In this document: one piece after another, positions 15,901 to 24,356 of the stretch | Layout: each line of letters starts with the position of its first letter | Position numbering within the stretch: position 1 is the stretch's first letter | Assembly (NCBI GenBank): GCA_903917235.1 | Contig: CAIWZS010000519.1 | Span: 1-32,300, forward strand | DNA: 32,300 nucleotides | Source: an uncultured Planctomycetaceae bacterium | GTDB taxonomy: Bacteria; Planctomycetota; Planctomycetia; Pirellulales; UBA1268 | Direction of reading: 5' to 3' | Position numbers and translations under genes: made by a program | The notes under the pieces: model-generated | The model's input: the letters and a program-made list of their open reading frames with translations, nothing else | Databases searched by the model: none | What the model was told of the DNA's origin: nothing

Positions 15901-17052
15901 TCACGGCGTCGCCGAGGCCCCGATCAGGATGAGCGCGAGCGCCATCGTGAAGCCGACGATCGTGACGGCGAAGGAGGCATGGTCCAGCCACCGAGAGCGC
16001 GCCCGTTCGTCGCACTGGTCGTAGAGGTGCAGCGACAGCGTCGATTCCACGAGCGTCAGCAGGATCGTGACGGTGCCGAGCAGGTTGATCATGTCGGCGA
16101 GGGCGAATTCACCTGTGTCGGGCACGTAGCTGTCGACGAGGTAGGCGTTGGCCACCGCGGCGAAAAGCGCTCCCACGCCCAGCCCGAAGCGCGGGTCCAC
16201 GTGGGTCGGCCGGATGAAGCACGGAAGCAGCGCGATCGCCACCGCCACGAAGAGCGCCTGGAACATCTTGAGGAACAGTCCCCAGCCGTCCCGCACGATC
16301 ACGATCCCGAAGCGAGCCTGCGAGAAGGTCGTCTTCCCACCGGGCGAGATGCCCGGCTCGCCGCGCGAGGTCTTGTAGGAGTGGGGTTTTTCGACGACCT
16401 CGTGCTCTTCGAGCCGGTAGCCGTGCACGGCGGCCCGCGAACTCACCGCGGTGTTCACGCGGTCCGGCACGAAGACGAGCTCGTCGCGACGCAGCGAGCC
16501 GTTTTCGAACGCGATGAGCAGCAGGTGGCGGTCGAGCGGGAAGTGATCGATCCGGAAGGGCTTCGTGATCTCGGCCGTCAGCGCGTAGCGGCGGTAATGG
16601 CCGTCGCCGTCGTGCGATTCGTCGAGGAGTGTGATCGCGTCGATCGTGCCGTCGACGACCAGGAGCTGATCCACCGGATCGAACTCGGCACCGGTCCATG
16701 AGAACCACACGTCGCAGACGACCGCGAAGCGACTGTCCCTGATCGAGAGCGCCGTGATGCGCTCGAGGTAGATGCCGATCGTGACCTGTCGCGCCGACGG
16801 GCTCGACACCGGCTCCGAAGCGGTCATGCCCGGGTCGGGAGCGGCCGGGTCCATGAGCGCCCGCTCGGCTGCCGATTCGGCCTGACGGGTCGCCGCCTGC
16901 CTCCAGGCGAGGCCGAGGCCCACCACGCTGAAAAAGCCGACGAGCACCGCGATCCATCCGCGCAGCCACCATCGCGGCCGTTCGGCGGGGGACGGCGGTG
17001 GCGCGTCGGGGGGCATGGCCGGCGGCGTGCGGTCGTCCGGGGCTCGGGGCAT
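15901..17052 (-). CDS. Pentameric ligand-gated ion channel (Cys-loop-like) homologue
   Basis: This 383-residue membrane protein has a pLGIC layout. An N-terminal transmembrane helix or signal anchor (about 30-50) is followed by a beta-rich extracellular domain (about 85-250), then four transmembrane helices near 258-280, 288-308, 318-342 and 358-380. The hallmark TKPFRIDHFPLDRHLLLIAFEN matches the conserved F-P-x-D strand of this family. VTIGIYLERITALSIRDSRFAV...VWFSWT fits beta strands 1-2. No Cys pair brackets the FPLD loop, as in other prokaryotic members. The ORF track starts at 17385, but that extension overlaps the divergent thioredoxin gene, so I use the ATG at 17052. Ligand and ion selectivity cannot be read from the sequence. 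Confidence 0.78.
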   Translation of the reverse strand: MPRAPDDRTPPAMPPDAPPPSPAERPRWWLRGWIAVLVGFFSVVGLGLAWRQAATRQAESAAERALMDPAAPDPGMTASEPVSSPSARQVTIGIYLERITALSIRDSRFAVVCDVWFSWTGAEFDPVDQLLVVDGTIDAITLLDESHDGDGHYRRYALTAEITKPFRIDHFPLDRHLLLIAFENGSLRRDELVFVPDRVNTAVSSRAAVHGYRLEEHEVVEKPHSYKTSRGEPGISPGGKTTFSQARFGIVIVRDGWGLFLKMFQALFVAVAIALLPCFIRPTHVDPRFGLGVGALFAAVANAYLVDSYVPDTGEFALADMINLLGTVTILLTLVESTLSLHLYDQCDERARSRWLDHASFAVTIVGFTMALALILIGASATP

Positions 17053-17102
17053 CGCGACCACGCGGGGATCGTGCCGCGCGGCACCCGGAGTGTAACGTAG
17101 TC

Positions 17103-17117
17103 CACGTGGGACACGTG
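17103..17117. promoter_or_regulatory. Paired CACGTG hexamers in a divergent promoter region
   Basis: CACGTG-GGA-CACGTG lies between the channel gene (-) and the thioredoxin-fold gene (+). The first copy is also centred in GTCCACGTGGGAC, an imperfect palindrome. Two identical palindromic hexamers 9 bp apart in a 121-bp divergent gap could be an operator acting on both genes. Its function is inferred from position only. Confidence 0.3.
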
Positions 17118-17173
17118 CCTGCGCGGCCCGCGCCGGACCGCACGCACGTCCCGGTACGGGAGGTGACGCGACG

Positions 17174-17806
17174 ATGGGCACGCGAGCGATGCGGCTGTCG
17201 ACATCGATCATGCTCTGGGCATGCGTTCTGGCCGCGGTCACCGGACAGGCCGGTACGTACAACCCTGATCGCAGCATCGGGGACGTCGTCGAGCCCTGGG
17301 AGGACCTGCCCGGGACGGACGGCCGACGGCACTCCTGGTCCGACCTCGCCGATCGTGACGCGGTCGTCGTGGTCTTCACGTGCAACAGCTGCCCCTACGC
17401 CGTGGATTACGAGGAGCGGATCAACGACCTGGCAGAGCGTCACGCGGGTGCGGACAGTCGCGTGGCGGTGCTGGCGATCAACAGCAATCGCATCCCGGAG
17501 GACGCCCTGCCCGCGATGAAGGCCCGTGCGGAGGCGAAGCACTTCCGCTTTCCGTACCTCTTCGACGAGTCCCAGGCGGTGGCCCGGGCGTTCGGCGCGG
17601 TGCGGACTCCCGAGTTCTTCGTGCTCGACCGGGAGCGCCGGATCGTCTACATGGGGGCGATGGACGACTCCACCACGGCCACTGCGGTGAAGCGACGCTA
17701 CGTCGACGATGCCGTGGCCGCGGTGCTCGCCGGACGGGCCGTCGAGGTCGCCGAGACCGCGCCGGTGGGCTGCCAGATCAGGTTTGAACGCCGCCGCGCC
17801 CGCTGA
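17174..17806 (+). CDS. Exported thioredoxin-fold (redoxin) protein
   Basis: This 210-residue protein has a hydrophobic export signal at residues 7-26 and then a thioredoxin-like fold. VVVVFTCNSCPYAVDYEERI holds the redox centre Cys70-Asn-Ser-Cys73, and VRTPEFFVLDRERRIVYMGAMDD gives the cis-Pro strand and the following hairpin. A third Cys (Cys200, in APVGCQI) near the end is shared by similar proteins. The likely place of action is the periplasm, with a role in thiol redox or as a peroxiredoxin-like reductase. A strong Shine-Dalgarno (GGGAGGTGA, 17158-17166, 7-nt spacing) selects the ATG at 17174. The gene converges on the DUF4838 gene with only a 13-nt gap. Confidence 0.85.
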   Translation: MGTRAMRLSTSIMLWACVLAAVTGQAGTYNPDRSIGDVVEPWEDLPGTDGRRHSWSDLADRDAVVVVFTCNSCPYAVDYEERINDLAERHAGADSRVAVLAINSNRIPEDALPAMKARAEAKHFRFPYLFDESQAVARAFGAVRTPEFFVLDRERRIVYMGAMDDSTTATAVKRRYVDDAVAAVLAGRAVEVAETAPVGCQIRFERRRAR

Positions 17807-17819
17807 CGCCGCGACGGCC

Positions 17820-20489
17820 TCAGAACTCGATCTCACCCCACACCGCCGGGTCGTCGATCGCGGTGCTCCGAGGCGTGGACGACCAGATGGAGCGGTCGAT
17901 CCGGCCACGTGTCAGGGCGTGGGAGCGACCGACGTTCGCCCGCCAGATCGTGCCGGGGGCGGGCGGCGGGGCGTCGAGCGTGCGCAGCGGAATCGATACG
18001 AGCGCGAGCCAGCGCCGAGGCTCCCGCTCCACGCGTGTCGTGCACTGCCAGTCGCCGTTCCAGCCTGCGTCGTCCCGGCCGTGACGCGGGTCCATGGCTT
18101 CGGTGACGAGTCCGCGCACGGCCTCGGAGCGCGACTCCGGATGCGGGCCCGCCTGGAACCGGTAGCACACGTCGCGATTCCCGGGAGGGGCGAGGCGGAT
18201 GTCGATCGACTCGTGGCCACGCAGGTCGCGGTCGCCGCCGAAGGCGGGAAACTCCGTCGCTCCGTCGGGCCCGAGCTCGCATGCCAGTCGCACGTGCAGA
18301 TGCGACGGGTCGTGCATGATCTGGAGCGTCGTGGGCAGCGGCCGGCCGTGGAACGGTGGCAGGATGGTGAGGGTGCGTGACTCGGCCTCCCGCCACTGCG
18401 GCGAGTCGAGCGTGACGGGCCCGGCCGTGGCGAGCGCCGTCACCCGCTGTCGGCCGGGTGGCGGCAGCGTCCGCATCGCGGCGGTGTCCCAGTTGAGGCA
18501 GGTCTCGGCATACGGTTCCTGGTAGCCGTCGTGGGCCAGCCGCAGGTGGTTGGCGTCGTGGCCCGCGAATGGAAAGAGCACGTGTGCCCACCCGCCGTCC
18601 GCGACGGCCCGCCCCCGCGCGTCGTAGAGCGACGCGATGAAGGCGTTGCGGCCATCGATCGCGTCGAGGAGGCGGTCGCGCGATGGCCCGTCGGGCTCGA
18701 CCTGGTAGGCGTGATGGAGATGGACGACGCGGGCGAGGTGCCGCAGGTAGTCGAACTCCCTCCGCACGAGGGCCAGCCGGGTCCGCGGCTTGCCGCCGGT
18801 GGCGATCCGCTCCGCGTGCGTGAGGTCGTCGTCCAGTGCCGCGAGGACACCCGGAGGATAGAGGAACGCGATCAGCTGGAACGGGTCGGTGACGGTCTTG
18901 CGCGGCCGGCCGTCGAGCGGACGGTAGGTCCAGAGGTCCGACCTCGTTCCGAGGTGATCGGAATAGAGCATGATCGCGTGGTTCAGGCGTTCGTAAAACG
19001 ATCGCATCGGCGGGGCGGCCGTGCCGAAGGCGGCGTCGATGAACTCGGCCAGCAGATCCTGCGCGCGATTGTGCTCGGGGTCGTCGAACATCCGCCCCAT
19101 CACGTAGTACACCGGCCCCTCCAGGCCGAAGAGCTGCCCGGGGCCGTCGCGGTGGATGGCGTGGATGCGATTGGCCGCCAGCCGCCGGACCTGGGCCTCG
19201 ACATGCGCCGGCGTGCGCATCGGCGTATACCGGGAGCCGAGGTTGGGGCACCAGTTGTAGACATAGCCCGAGAATCCCCGCGGCACCTCGTAGTCGCGCC
19301 ACGGAGCGATGTCGTCCTCATTCGTTCCCGTGAGCATCACGCTCGTGTTCTCGGGAAATGCCCGGAACGATCGGGGCGGCGCGGCGGTGAGGATGTACGA
19401 CATCATCGTGATTTGACGCCCCGGGTGCGACCGCGCGAGCCGCTCGGCGACGTCGCGGTTGAAGATCCAGATCTTCTCCCCCCAATCGTCACCCGTGCCG
19501 TAGAGGTCGCGGCACGGCTGGCACTCGCAGGCGCGAAAGCCGTCGGGCTGTCCGAGGTCCACCGACTCGTAGCCACGCTCGAACCACCCGGCGATGTCCC
19601 GCTCGATGAGTCGCTGCACGTCGGGATTCGACAGGCAGTACTGCGCGTTGCCGCCGCGCGGATCGAGCCGCATGCCGCCCACGAGGGCGAAGTATTCCGG
19701 ATGCTCGGCGAAGAAACGCTCGGGGGGCACGGCCCGTTCCCACGTGTGGCTTCCGAAGACCTCGTCCACCCGTGGAAACCGGTTGAGTGCCAGGTCGTAG
19801 AAGCCGCCGCCGGCCGGGTGCGAGGTGTTGAGCCGGAGGACGGGGGTGCGGCGCACGTCGAGATCGGCGGGAACCGAGATCGTGGTGCGCGGAAGGAACT
19901 CGATGGCCGGGGACGCGAGCAGGTCGACGTCTGCCGCCGCGCTCACCGGGCGATAGGGTGCGATGTCGGGATACAGGAAGCGCACGCCGAGATGCTCCCG
20001 GGCGAAGTCGGCCGCGGCCTTGACCGTGCCGACGCGGTCCCAGTTCGGCCGCCGCGGATTGTCCGTCTCGCCGCGCGCCGGGGCGTCACGGCCGGCGACG
20101 AGCACGTCCCGGCCCGCCACGCGCACGACGGTGTGCCAGCCGACGAGCGCCCCCGTGTCCACGCCGGCGGCCCGGGCGGCGGCGGTGTCGCCGAGGCAGA
20201 TCGCGGGCCTGCCGGGATCGCGCTCCGCCTCCGTCACGACCGGCACCGTGAAGCCGCTCGCGCGAAAGGCGGTCTCGAGCAGCCGTGCGGCCTGACGGAT
20301 GCAGTCGCCGATCTCGGCGCTCGGCGGTCGGTCCGGCACGACGATCTGGTAGCTGCAGCGACCCTCGGAGGCGAGCACGAGATCGGCCGCACGTGCCGTC
20401 ACGGGCAAAAAGGCGACGCCGAGCACCGCGAACCAAAGCTGCGAAGAAACCGCGTGCCGAACCATCACACCCCATCGATACGCACCCAT
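17820..20489 (-). CDS. Exported DUF4838 protein, probable carbohydrate-active enzyme
   Basis: This 889-residue secreted protein has a signal peptide in MVRHAVSSQLWFAVLGVAFLPVTARAAD, after an eight-residue leader. A clear AGGAAG about 5 nt upstream selects the ATG at 20489. An N-terminal alpha/beta domain resembles the alpha-glucuronidase N-domain (YQIVVPDRPPSAEIGDCIRQAARLLETAF). The DUF4838 core spans about 220-560 and includes HPEYFALVGG, the Cys cluster CECQPCRDLYG, and TNEDDIAPWRDYE. The C-terminal 170 residues look like a CBM9-type beta-sandwich (LQIMHDPSHLHVRLACEL...ESIDIRLAPPGNRD). The core is related in layout to glycoside hydrolase barrels, but I cannot name the catalytic residues or substrate. 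It is monocistronic by position and carries the shared palindrome upstream. Confidence 0.85.
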   Translation of the reverse strand: MGAYRWGVMVRHAVSSQLWFAVLGVAFLPVTARAADLVLASEGRCSYQIVVPDRPPSAEIGDCIRQAARLLETAFRASGFTVPVVTEAERDPGRPAICLGDTAAARAAGVDTGALVGWHTVVRVAGRDVLVAGRDAPARGETDNPRRPNWDRVGTVKAAADFAREHLGVRFLYPDIAPYRPVSAAADVDLLASPAIEFLPRTTISVPADLDVRRTPVLRLNTSHPAGGGFYDLALNRFPRVDEVFGSHTWERAVPPERFFAEHPEYFALVGGMRLDPRGGNAQYCLSNPDVQRLIERDIAGWFERGYESVDLGQPDGFRACECQPCRDLYGTGDDWGEKIWIFNRDVAERLARSHPGRQITMMSYILTAAPPRSFRAFPENTSVMLTGTNEDDIAPWRDYEVPRGFSGYVYNWCPNLGSRYTPMRTPAHVEAQVRRLAANRIHAIHRDGPGQLFGLEGPVYYVMGRMFDDPEHNRAQDLLAEFIDAAFGTAAPPMRSFYERLNHAIMLYSDHLGTRSDLWTYRPLDGRPRKTVTDPFQLIAFLYPPGVLAALDDDLTHAERIATGGKPRTRLALVRREFDYLRHLARVVHLHHAYQVEPDGPSRDRLLDAIDGRNAFIASLYDARGRAVADGGWAHVLFPFAGHDANHLRLAHDGYQEPYAETCLNWDTAAMRTLPPPGRQRVTALATAGPVTLDSPQWREAESRTLTILPPFHGRPLPTTLQIMHDPSHLHVRLACELGPDGATEFPAFGGDRDLRGHESIDIRLAPPGNRDVCYRFQAGPHPESRSEAVRGLVTEAMDPRHGRDDAGWNGDWQCTTRVEREPRRWLALVSIPLRTLDAPPPAPGTIWRANVGRSHALTRGRIDRSIWSSTPRSTAIDDPAVWGEIEF

Positions 20490-20529
20490 CTTCGCTTCCT
20501 TGTCAGCGTCGTGTCCCGGCCCCGATTGT

Positions 20530-20553
20530 GGCGCACACCTCCAGGTGTGCGAA
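20530..20553 (-). promoter_or_regulatory. 24-nt palindromic element upstream of the DUF4838 gene
   Basis: On the gene strand it reads TTCGCACACCTGGAGG then TGTGCGCC. It matches the element at 946-969 at 22 of 24 positions. The two differences (G to A and C to T) are at paired positions, so the palindrome is kept. It ends 40 nt before the ATG at 20489. Confidence 0.6.
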
Positions 20554-20666
20554 CGGGCCCCCATCCCAGGCGACCGGATTCCTTCCAGAGATTTGCTCTC
20601 AGAGGCTGCACGCGTTCACGCCCCGCCGGTGTCCTTTCTCGCGTTACGCGATGGTAGTCCGATGGC

Positions 20667-20685
20667 CGCGTGAGTGTCACACGCG
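20667..20685. repeat. Inverted repeat between TPR and DUF4838 genes
   Basis: CGCGTG and CACGCG form 6-bp arms around AGTGTCA. The nonamer ACGCGATGG also occurs twice, 35 bp apart, at 20646 and 20681. The site lies downstream of the TPR gene stop on the minus strand, so it may be a weak terminator, but there is no T run. Confidence 0.3.
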
Positions 20686-20744
20686 ATGGCAATCACGCGA
20701 GACGCAAACAACTGGGCACCGGCACGGCCGCCTGGGGGAAGCAA

Positions 20745-22007
20745 TCAGTCGGCCTCCTGGGATCGTGCCGGGGTGCCGTTGGTGGATGCGGGAGCGTCGG
20801 GTGCGACGGCGGCGGCGGCCTCGCGCCAGACCGTTTCGAGATCCTCGCGGCCGAGGCGCGCGGCGGTGTCTGCCAGGCGCAGGCGGACCCCCGAGTCGTG
20901 CGGTCGCTCCCAGGCCTCGCGGTGCAGCTCGGCGAACGTGCTCCGGAGCGCGCGGATCTCGTCGGCCCGCGCTCGCGTCGCGGTGGCCTCGTCCTCCCTG
21001 CCGAGCTGCGCAAGAGCCCGCGCGAGGGACAGCGTCGCGAGATAGTCGTGTGGATCGACGGCGACGGCCCGCTCGAGCGGGATCATGGCGGCCTCTGCGT
21101 CGCCATCCTCCAGCAGGATCGAGCCCTCGAGCACGAGCGCCGCCCGGTTGTCCGGCTCGGCGGCGACGGCCGACTGCACGAGGCGGCGCGCCTCGTCCCG
21201 CCGACCGAGGGCCAGGAGGCACTCGGCCCTCGCCAGGTCCACGCGGACGCCGGCTGCCGCGGTGGAGAGCACATCGAGCGCGTCGGCCGGCCGCAGCTGG
21301 CGGATCAGGCAGGTCGCGAGTTCGAGGAGAATCTCCTCGCGATCGGGCTGGTGGGGGTTGCGCCGAAGCGATTCCTCGTAGCAGGGAATGGCCTCGGCGA
21401 AGAGTTCGTAGTCGGAGTGCATGAGGCCGAGGAGCCGGTGCGGCCGAGGATCGTCCGGTGCCAGTCGGGCCGTCTCACGCAGGTGATGCACGGCCTCCTG
21501 GACGGCGCCGACGTCATAGAAGGACACGGCCAGGAGGCGGTGGGCATCGACCAGGTCCGGGTTCGCGGCTACCAGCGGCGTCAGCAGCGACTCCACGTCG
21601 CGGTGCCGACCGAGCTGCTGGCACGCCGTCGCCGCGACGAGCCGTCGCGGGGGGTCGAGCCACGCGGACGAGGCAACCTGTGACAACACGTCGAGTGCCG
21701 GGATGGGGTGGCCCTTCGCGACCAGGATGGCGGCCTGCACGACGAGCGAGGCGTCGGTGGCACCGGCCGCACGCAGGTCGCGCATCACCTGTCGAGCCGT
21801 GGCATGATCTCCGCGGCCGACGGCGGCGAGGCCCGTATCGACGAGCCGTGGCGGATCGGCACTCGACGGTCGGCACCCGACGGGGCCGACGGGTGCGCCC
21901 ACACAGATGGCCATCATGGCCGCCGCGGTCCATGAGACACGTCGCCCGTGTCCTCGGTGACCGGCTCGCGTCGGGACACGACTGAGGATGGTGCCAGGAC
22001 GGCTCAT
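20745..22007 (-). CDS. TPR-repeat lipoprotein
   Basis: This 420-residue protein has a Lys/Arg-rich start, a hydrophobic stretch and a probable lipobox at Cys45 (PVGPVGC), predicting an envelope lipoprotein. The rest is tetratricopeptide repeats from about 55 to 400, for example HRLLAVSFYDVGAVQEAVHHLRETARLAPDD and ALVLEGSILLEDGDAEAAMIPLERAVAVDPHD. These are protein-interaction modules with no visible enzyme domain. It is the last gene of a minus-strand operon. Its ATG overlaps the stop of the CRTAC1-like gene by 4 nt (22004-22007), implying coupled translation and a fixed ratio to that protein. The C-terminal region resembles those of the two other TPR proteins in the window. Confidence 0.88.
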   Translation of the reverse strand: MSRPGTILSRVPTRAGHRGHGRRVSWTAAAMMAICVGAPVGPVGCRPSSADPPRLVDTGLAAVGRGDHATARQVMRDLRAAGATDASLVVQAAILVAKGHPIPALDVLSQVASSAWLDPPRRLVAATACQQLGRHRDVESLLTPLVAANPDLVDAHRLLAVSFYDVGAVQEAVHHLRETARLAPDDPRPHRLLGLMHSDYELFAEAIPCYEESLRRNPHQPDREEILLELATCLIRQLRPADALDVLSTAAAGVRVDLARAECLLALGRRDEARRLVQSAVAAEPDNRAALVLEGSILLEDGDAEAAMIPLERAVAVDPHDYLATLSLARALAQLGREDEATATRARADEIRALRSTFAELHREAWERPHDSGVRLRLADTAARLGREDLETVWREAAAAVAPDAPASTNGTPARSQEAD

Positions 22008-23857
22008 GAGCGGGGCTCAGGTGTGGGTGGCGGGACGTCCACCGCGGGCTCGACGAGCCGGAGTGCGGCGGGCAGGTCCTCGGGCGACGAGAGGGTCGGC
22101 ACGTCGGCCGTCGTCACGGTGCCCGAGGGCCAGCGGACGACGAGGCGGACCGGCCGGCTCGTGCCGACGGGCAACGCATCCGTCTCGGGTAGGCCGATGT
22201 GCACCACACGGTGACCGTGCGAGAGGTAACTGCCTCCCCCGGTGAGCTGGGTTTCCAGCGGCGGCTCGCCAGCCGCATCGAGCGACACCCGCGTCCCGAT
22301 CGCATCGCGGTTGGAACGCGTGCCGACGAGTTCCACGACCACGGGCCGGCCCCGTCGCGGCATCAGGTTTTCGAGCACCGCGACGGGCTCGTTGAGCCGC
22401 GATATCGCGAGGTCGATGTCACCGTCCCGGTCGTAGTCGCCCGTCGCGAGCCCCCGCCCCTCCTGGGGCTCGGCGAAAAACGTGCCGGGGGCGGCCGCCG
22501 CCCGCTGAAAGCGTTCGCCGTCGAAGGAGAGCACGAGGGGGAGCTGGCGCCGCGGCGACGCGTCCGGAAACTTGATGACGTGGCCGTTCGCGACGACGAT
22601 GTCGACGCGGCCGTCGAAGTCGAGGTCGGTGCACGCCGTGCCGAAGCCGACGAAGAGCCCGCCGAGCGCCGTGATGCCATGCCGTCGGCTCACGTGCAGG
22701 AACTGCCCGCGACCTTCGTTGCGGTAGAGGGCGAACGACTCACGTTCGTAATTGGCCACCCAGATGTCGGGCCGGCCGTCGCGATTGAAGTCGCACAGGT
22801 CGATCCCCATGCTGCCGTTCGGCACGCCCTGGTCGTCGAGCGCGACACCCGCGGCGAGTCCCTGCTCCGTGAACGTGCCGTCCCCGCGATTGACATAGAG
22901 GAAGTTGTCGGTCGTGTCGTTGCCCACGTAAATGTCGACGTGACCGTCGAGGTTCACGTCGGCGAGCAGGACGCCGAGCCCCTTGCCATCGGTGCGCAGG
23001 CCCGCCTCGCGCGAAACCTCGACGAACGTGCCGTCCCCCTCGTTGCGATAGATCGAGTCGGGCAGGCCCTCGAACTCGCGCGGCGGGCAGATGTCGCGTT
23101 CCTCGGGGGAGCGGCCGCAGAAAGGATCGTGCTCGAACGACCAGTCCACGTAACGGGCGAGATACAGGTCGAGGTCACCGTCGCCATCGAGGTCGGCCCA
23201 CCCCGCACTCGAACTCCAGCGGGGATCGGCCGCTGCCGGCCAGTCGGATACCGGGGCGAAGCCGCCGTCGCCGAGGTTGTGCCAGAGCTGCGCCGGTCCG
23301 TAGCCGGTCACGACGAGATCCGGAAACCCGTCATTGTCGAAGTCGCCGATCGCGACGCCGTGCGTGTAGAGAGGAAGCGTGTCGAGGCCCGCCACTCCGG
23401 CGACACCGGCGAAGCGCCGCCCCGGCCCCTCGGCCCCCGGCACCGAGCGCCAGAGCGTGGTCGGTTCACCCCTGAGGGCGGGCCCGGCAGTGAATCGACC
23501 GCCGCCGGTGGCGACGAGATCGAGCCACCCGTCGCGGTCGTAGTCGAACCACCCGACGCCGCCGCCGAGCGACTCGAGGATCGAACATCGCCCGGCCTCC
23601 TCACCGTTGTGGTAGACGGCGTCGATCCCCAATTGGCTTGCTCGGTCGAGAAAGGATGGCGCGGCCGACGGGGCTGCCGGAGGATCGCCCGGACGCGTCG
23701 CCGACATCGCGTCTCGCGGCGGTGCTCTCCGCGCAGCCGGGCCGCAGCCTGCGGCCATGATCGTCGCAGTGAAGACGAGGGCGACCGGCAGAACACGTCC
23801 GCGCCGGGCACTCCGTGAGCGAGATCCTTGCCGTGGACTCGTGCGGGTGTCTGCCAC
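22004..23857 (-). CDS. CRTAC1-like FG-GAP/VCBS repeat lipoprotein with ASPIC/UnbV domain
   Basis: This 617-residue surface protein has a lipobox Cys at 38 (IMAAGC). It opens after the signal with FLDRASQLGID, typical of the family. I count seven calcium-type loops of the DxDxDG class (DYDRDGWLDLV, DFDNDGFPDLV, DLDGDGDLDLY, DVNLDGHVDIY, DFNRDGRPDIW, DLDFDGRVDIV, DYDRDGDIDLA), which fit one seven-bladed integrin-like propeller. The ASPIC/UnbV domain follows near 500-600 (VVVELVGTRSNRDAIGTRVSLDAAG...VRWPSGTV). The family is usually linked to adhesion or extracellular binding. Enzymatic function is not evident. It is flanked by TPR and lipoprotein genes in a tight operon: 10 nt from the gene before it and a 4-nt overlap with the one after. 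Confidence 0.92.
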   Translation of the reverse strand: MADTRTSPRQGSRSRSARRGRVLPVALVFTATIMAAGCGPAARRAPPRDAMSATRPGDPPAAPSAAPSFLDRASQLGIDAVYHNGEEAGRCSILESLGGGVGWFDYDRDGWLDLVATGGGRFTAGPALRGEPTTLWRSVPGAEGPGRRFAGVAGVAGLDTLPLYTHGVAIGDFDNDGFPDLVVTGYGPAQLWHNLGDGGFAPVSDWPAAADPRWSSSAGWADLDGDGDLDLYLARYVDWSFEHDPFCGRSPEERDICPPREFEGLPDSIYRNEGDGTFVEVSREAGLRTDGKGLGVLLADVNLDGHVDIYVGNDTTDNFLYVNRGDGTFTEQGLAAGVALDDQGVPNGSMGIDLCDFNRDGRPDIWVANYERESFALYRNEGRGQFLHVSRRHGITALGGLFVGFGTACTDLDFDGRVDIVVANGHVIKFPDASPRRQLPLVLSFDGERFQRAAAAPGTFFAEPQEGRGLATGDYDRDGDIDLAISRLNEPVAVLENLMPRRGRPVVVELVGTRSNRDAIGTRVSLDAAGEPPLETQLTGGGSYLSHGHRVVHIGLPETDALPVGTSRPVRLVVRWPSGTVTTADVPTLSSPEDLPAALRLVEPAVDVPPPTPEPRS

Positions 23858-23867
23858 GTGGTGGGAC

Positions 23868-24356
23868 TTACGGAGCCAGATCGAACGTGAATACGTTCTT
23901 CGCCGCGTCGCTCGTCACGTTCGCGGTCAGGCCGCTCGTGTCGCTCCGGCCGAATTTCTCCGGCACCAGTGATTTGGGCGGCTGATTGGCAGCCGGTGTC
24001 TGCGCGATCTTCTGGAGATCTTCAGGCGTCGGAGCGCTCATCGCGGGTCCACCAGCAGTCTTGGTGATCGCCACGCCGCACGACCCCGCCGGCACTCCCG
24101 GCTTCCCGATGCTGAAGCTGCCCGAGGCATCCGTGACGCCGCTGTTGGGCGGTCCTGCGGTGGGCACGAACATGACCGTGGCTCCCTCGAGCGGTTTGCC
24201 GTCGAGCGTCACCGTGCCCTTCACGGGGTAAGACGGCACACCCTTCGTGCCACATCCCGTGCAAAGGATCAAGGCGAGGCCGATCGTGCTCGTGGTCACA
24301 ACGGACCGACGGATCCACGGCGAATGCATGGTGCTTGGGTGCGTTCGGACGTTCAT
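23868..24356 (-). CDS. Small lipoprotein with carboxypeptidase-regulatory-like domain
   Basis: This 162-residue planctomycete-type lipoprotein has its lipobox Cys at 35 (LILCTGC). YPVKGTVTLDGKPLEGATVMFVP followed by GVTDASGSFSIGKP is the beta-sandwich signature of the transthyretin/CarboxypepD regulatory fold. A Pro/Ala/Lys segment (TPAANQPPKSLVPEKFG) precedes a last strand, FTFDLAP. The first Met overlaps the upstream TPR stop by 4 nt (24353-24356), so this start fits coupled translation. A second in-frame Met at codon 10 would shorten the signal region. A distant relative with the same GTV..DGKP pattern lies at 28350. The role is structural or ligand-binding at the envelope and not otherwise known. 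Confidence 0.85.
   Translation of the reverse strand: MNVRTHPSTMHSPWIRRSVVTTSTIGLALILCTGCGTKGVPSYPVKGTVTLDGKPLEGATVMFVPTAGPPNSGVTDASGSFSIGKPGVPAGSCGVAITKTAGGPAMSAPTPEDLQKIAQTPAANQPPKSLVPEKFGRSDTSGLTANVTSDAAKNVFTFDLAP

Noticed and set aside
16908-16925. GCCTCCAGGC, a partial match to the shared palindrome
   Set aside because: It lies inside the channel coding sequence and lacks the outer arms.
18531-20657. 708-aa plus-strand ORF antisense to the DUF4838 gene
   Set aside because: It is a shadow ORF. The opposite strand has the signal peptide and domain motifs.
22199-23818. 539-aa plus-strand ORF antisense to the CRTAC1-like gene
   Set aside because: It mirrors the regular FG-GAP repeats and has no motif of its own.
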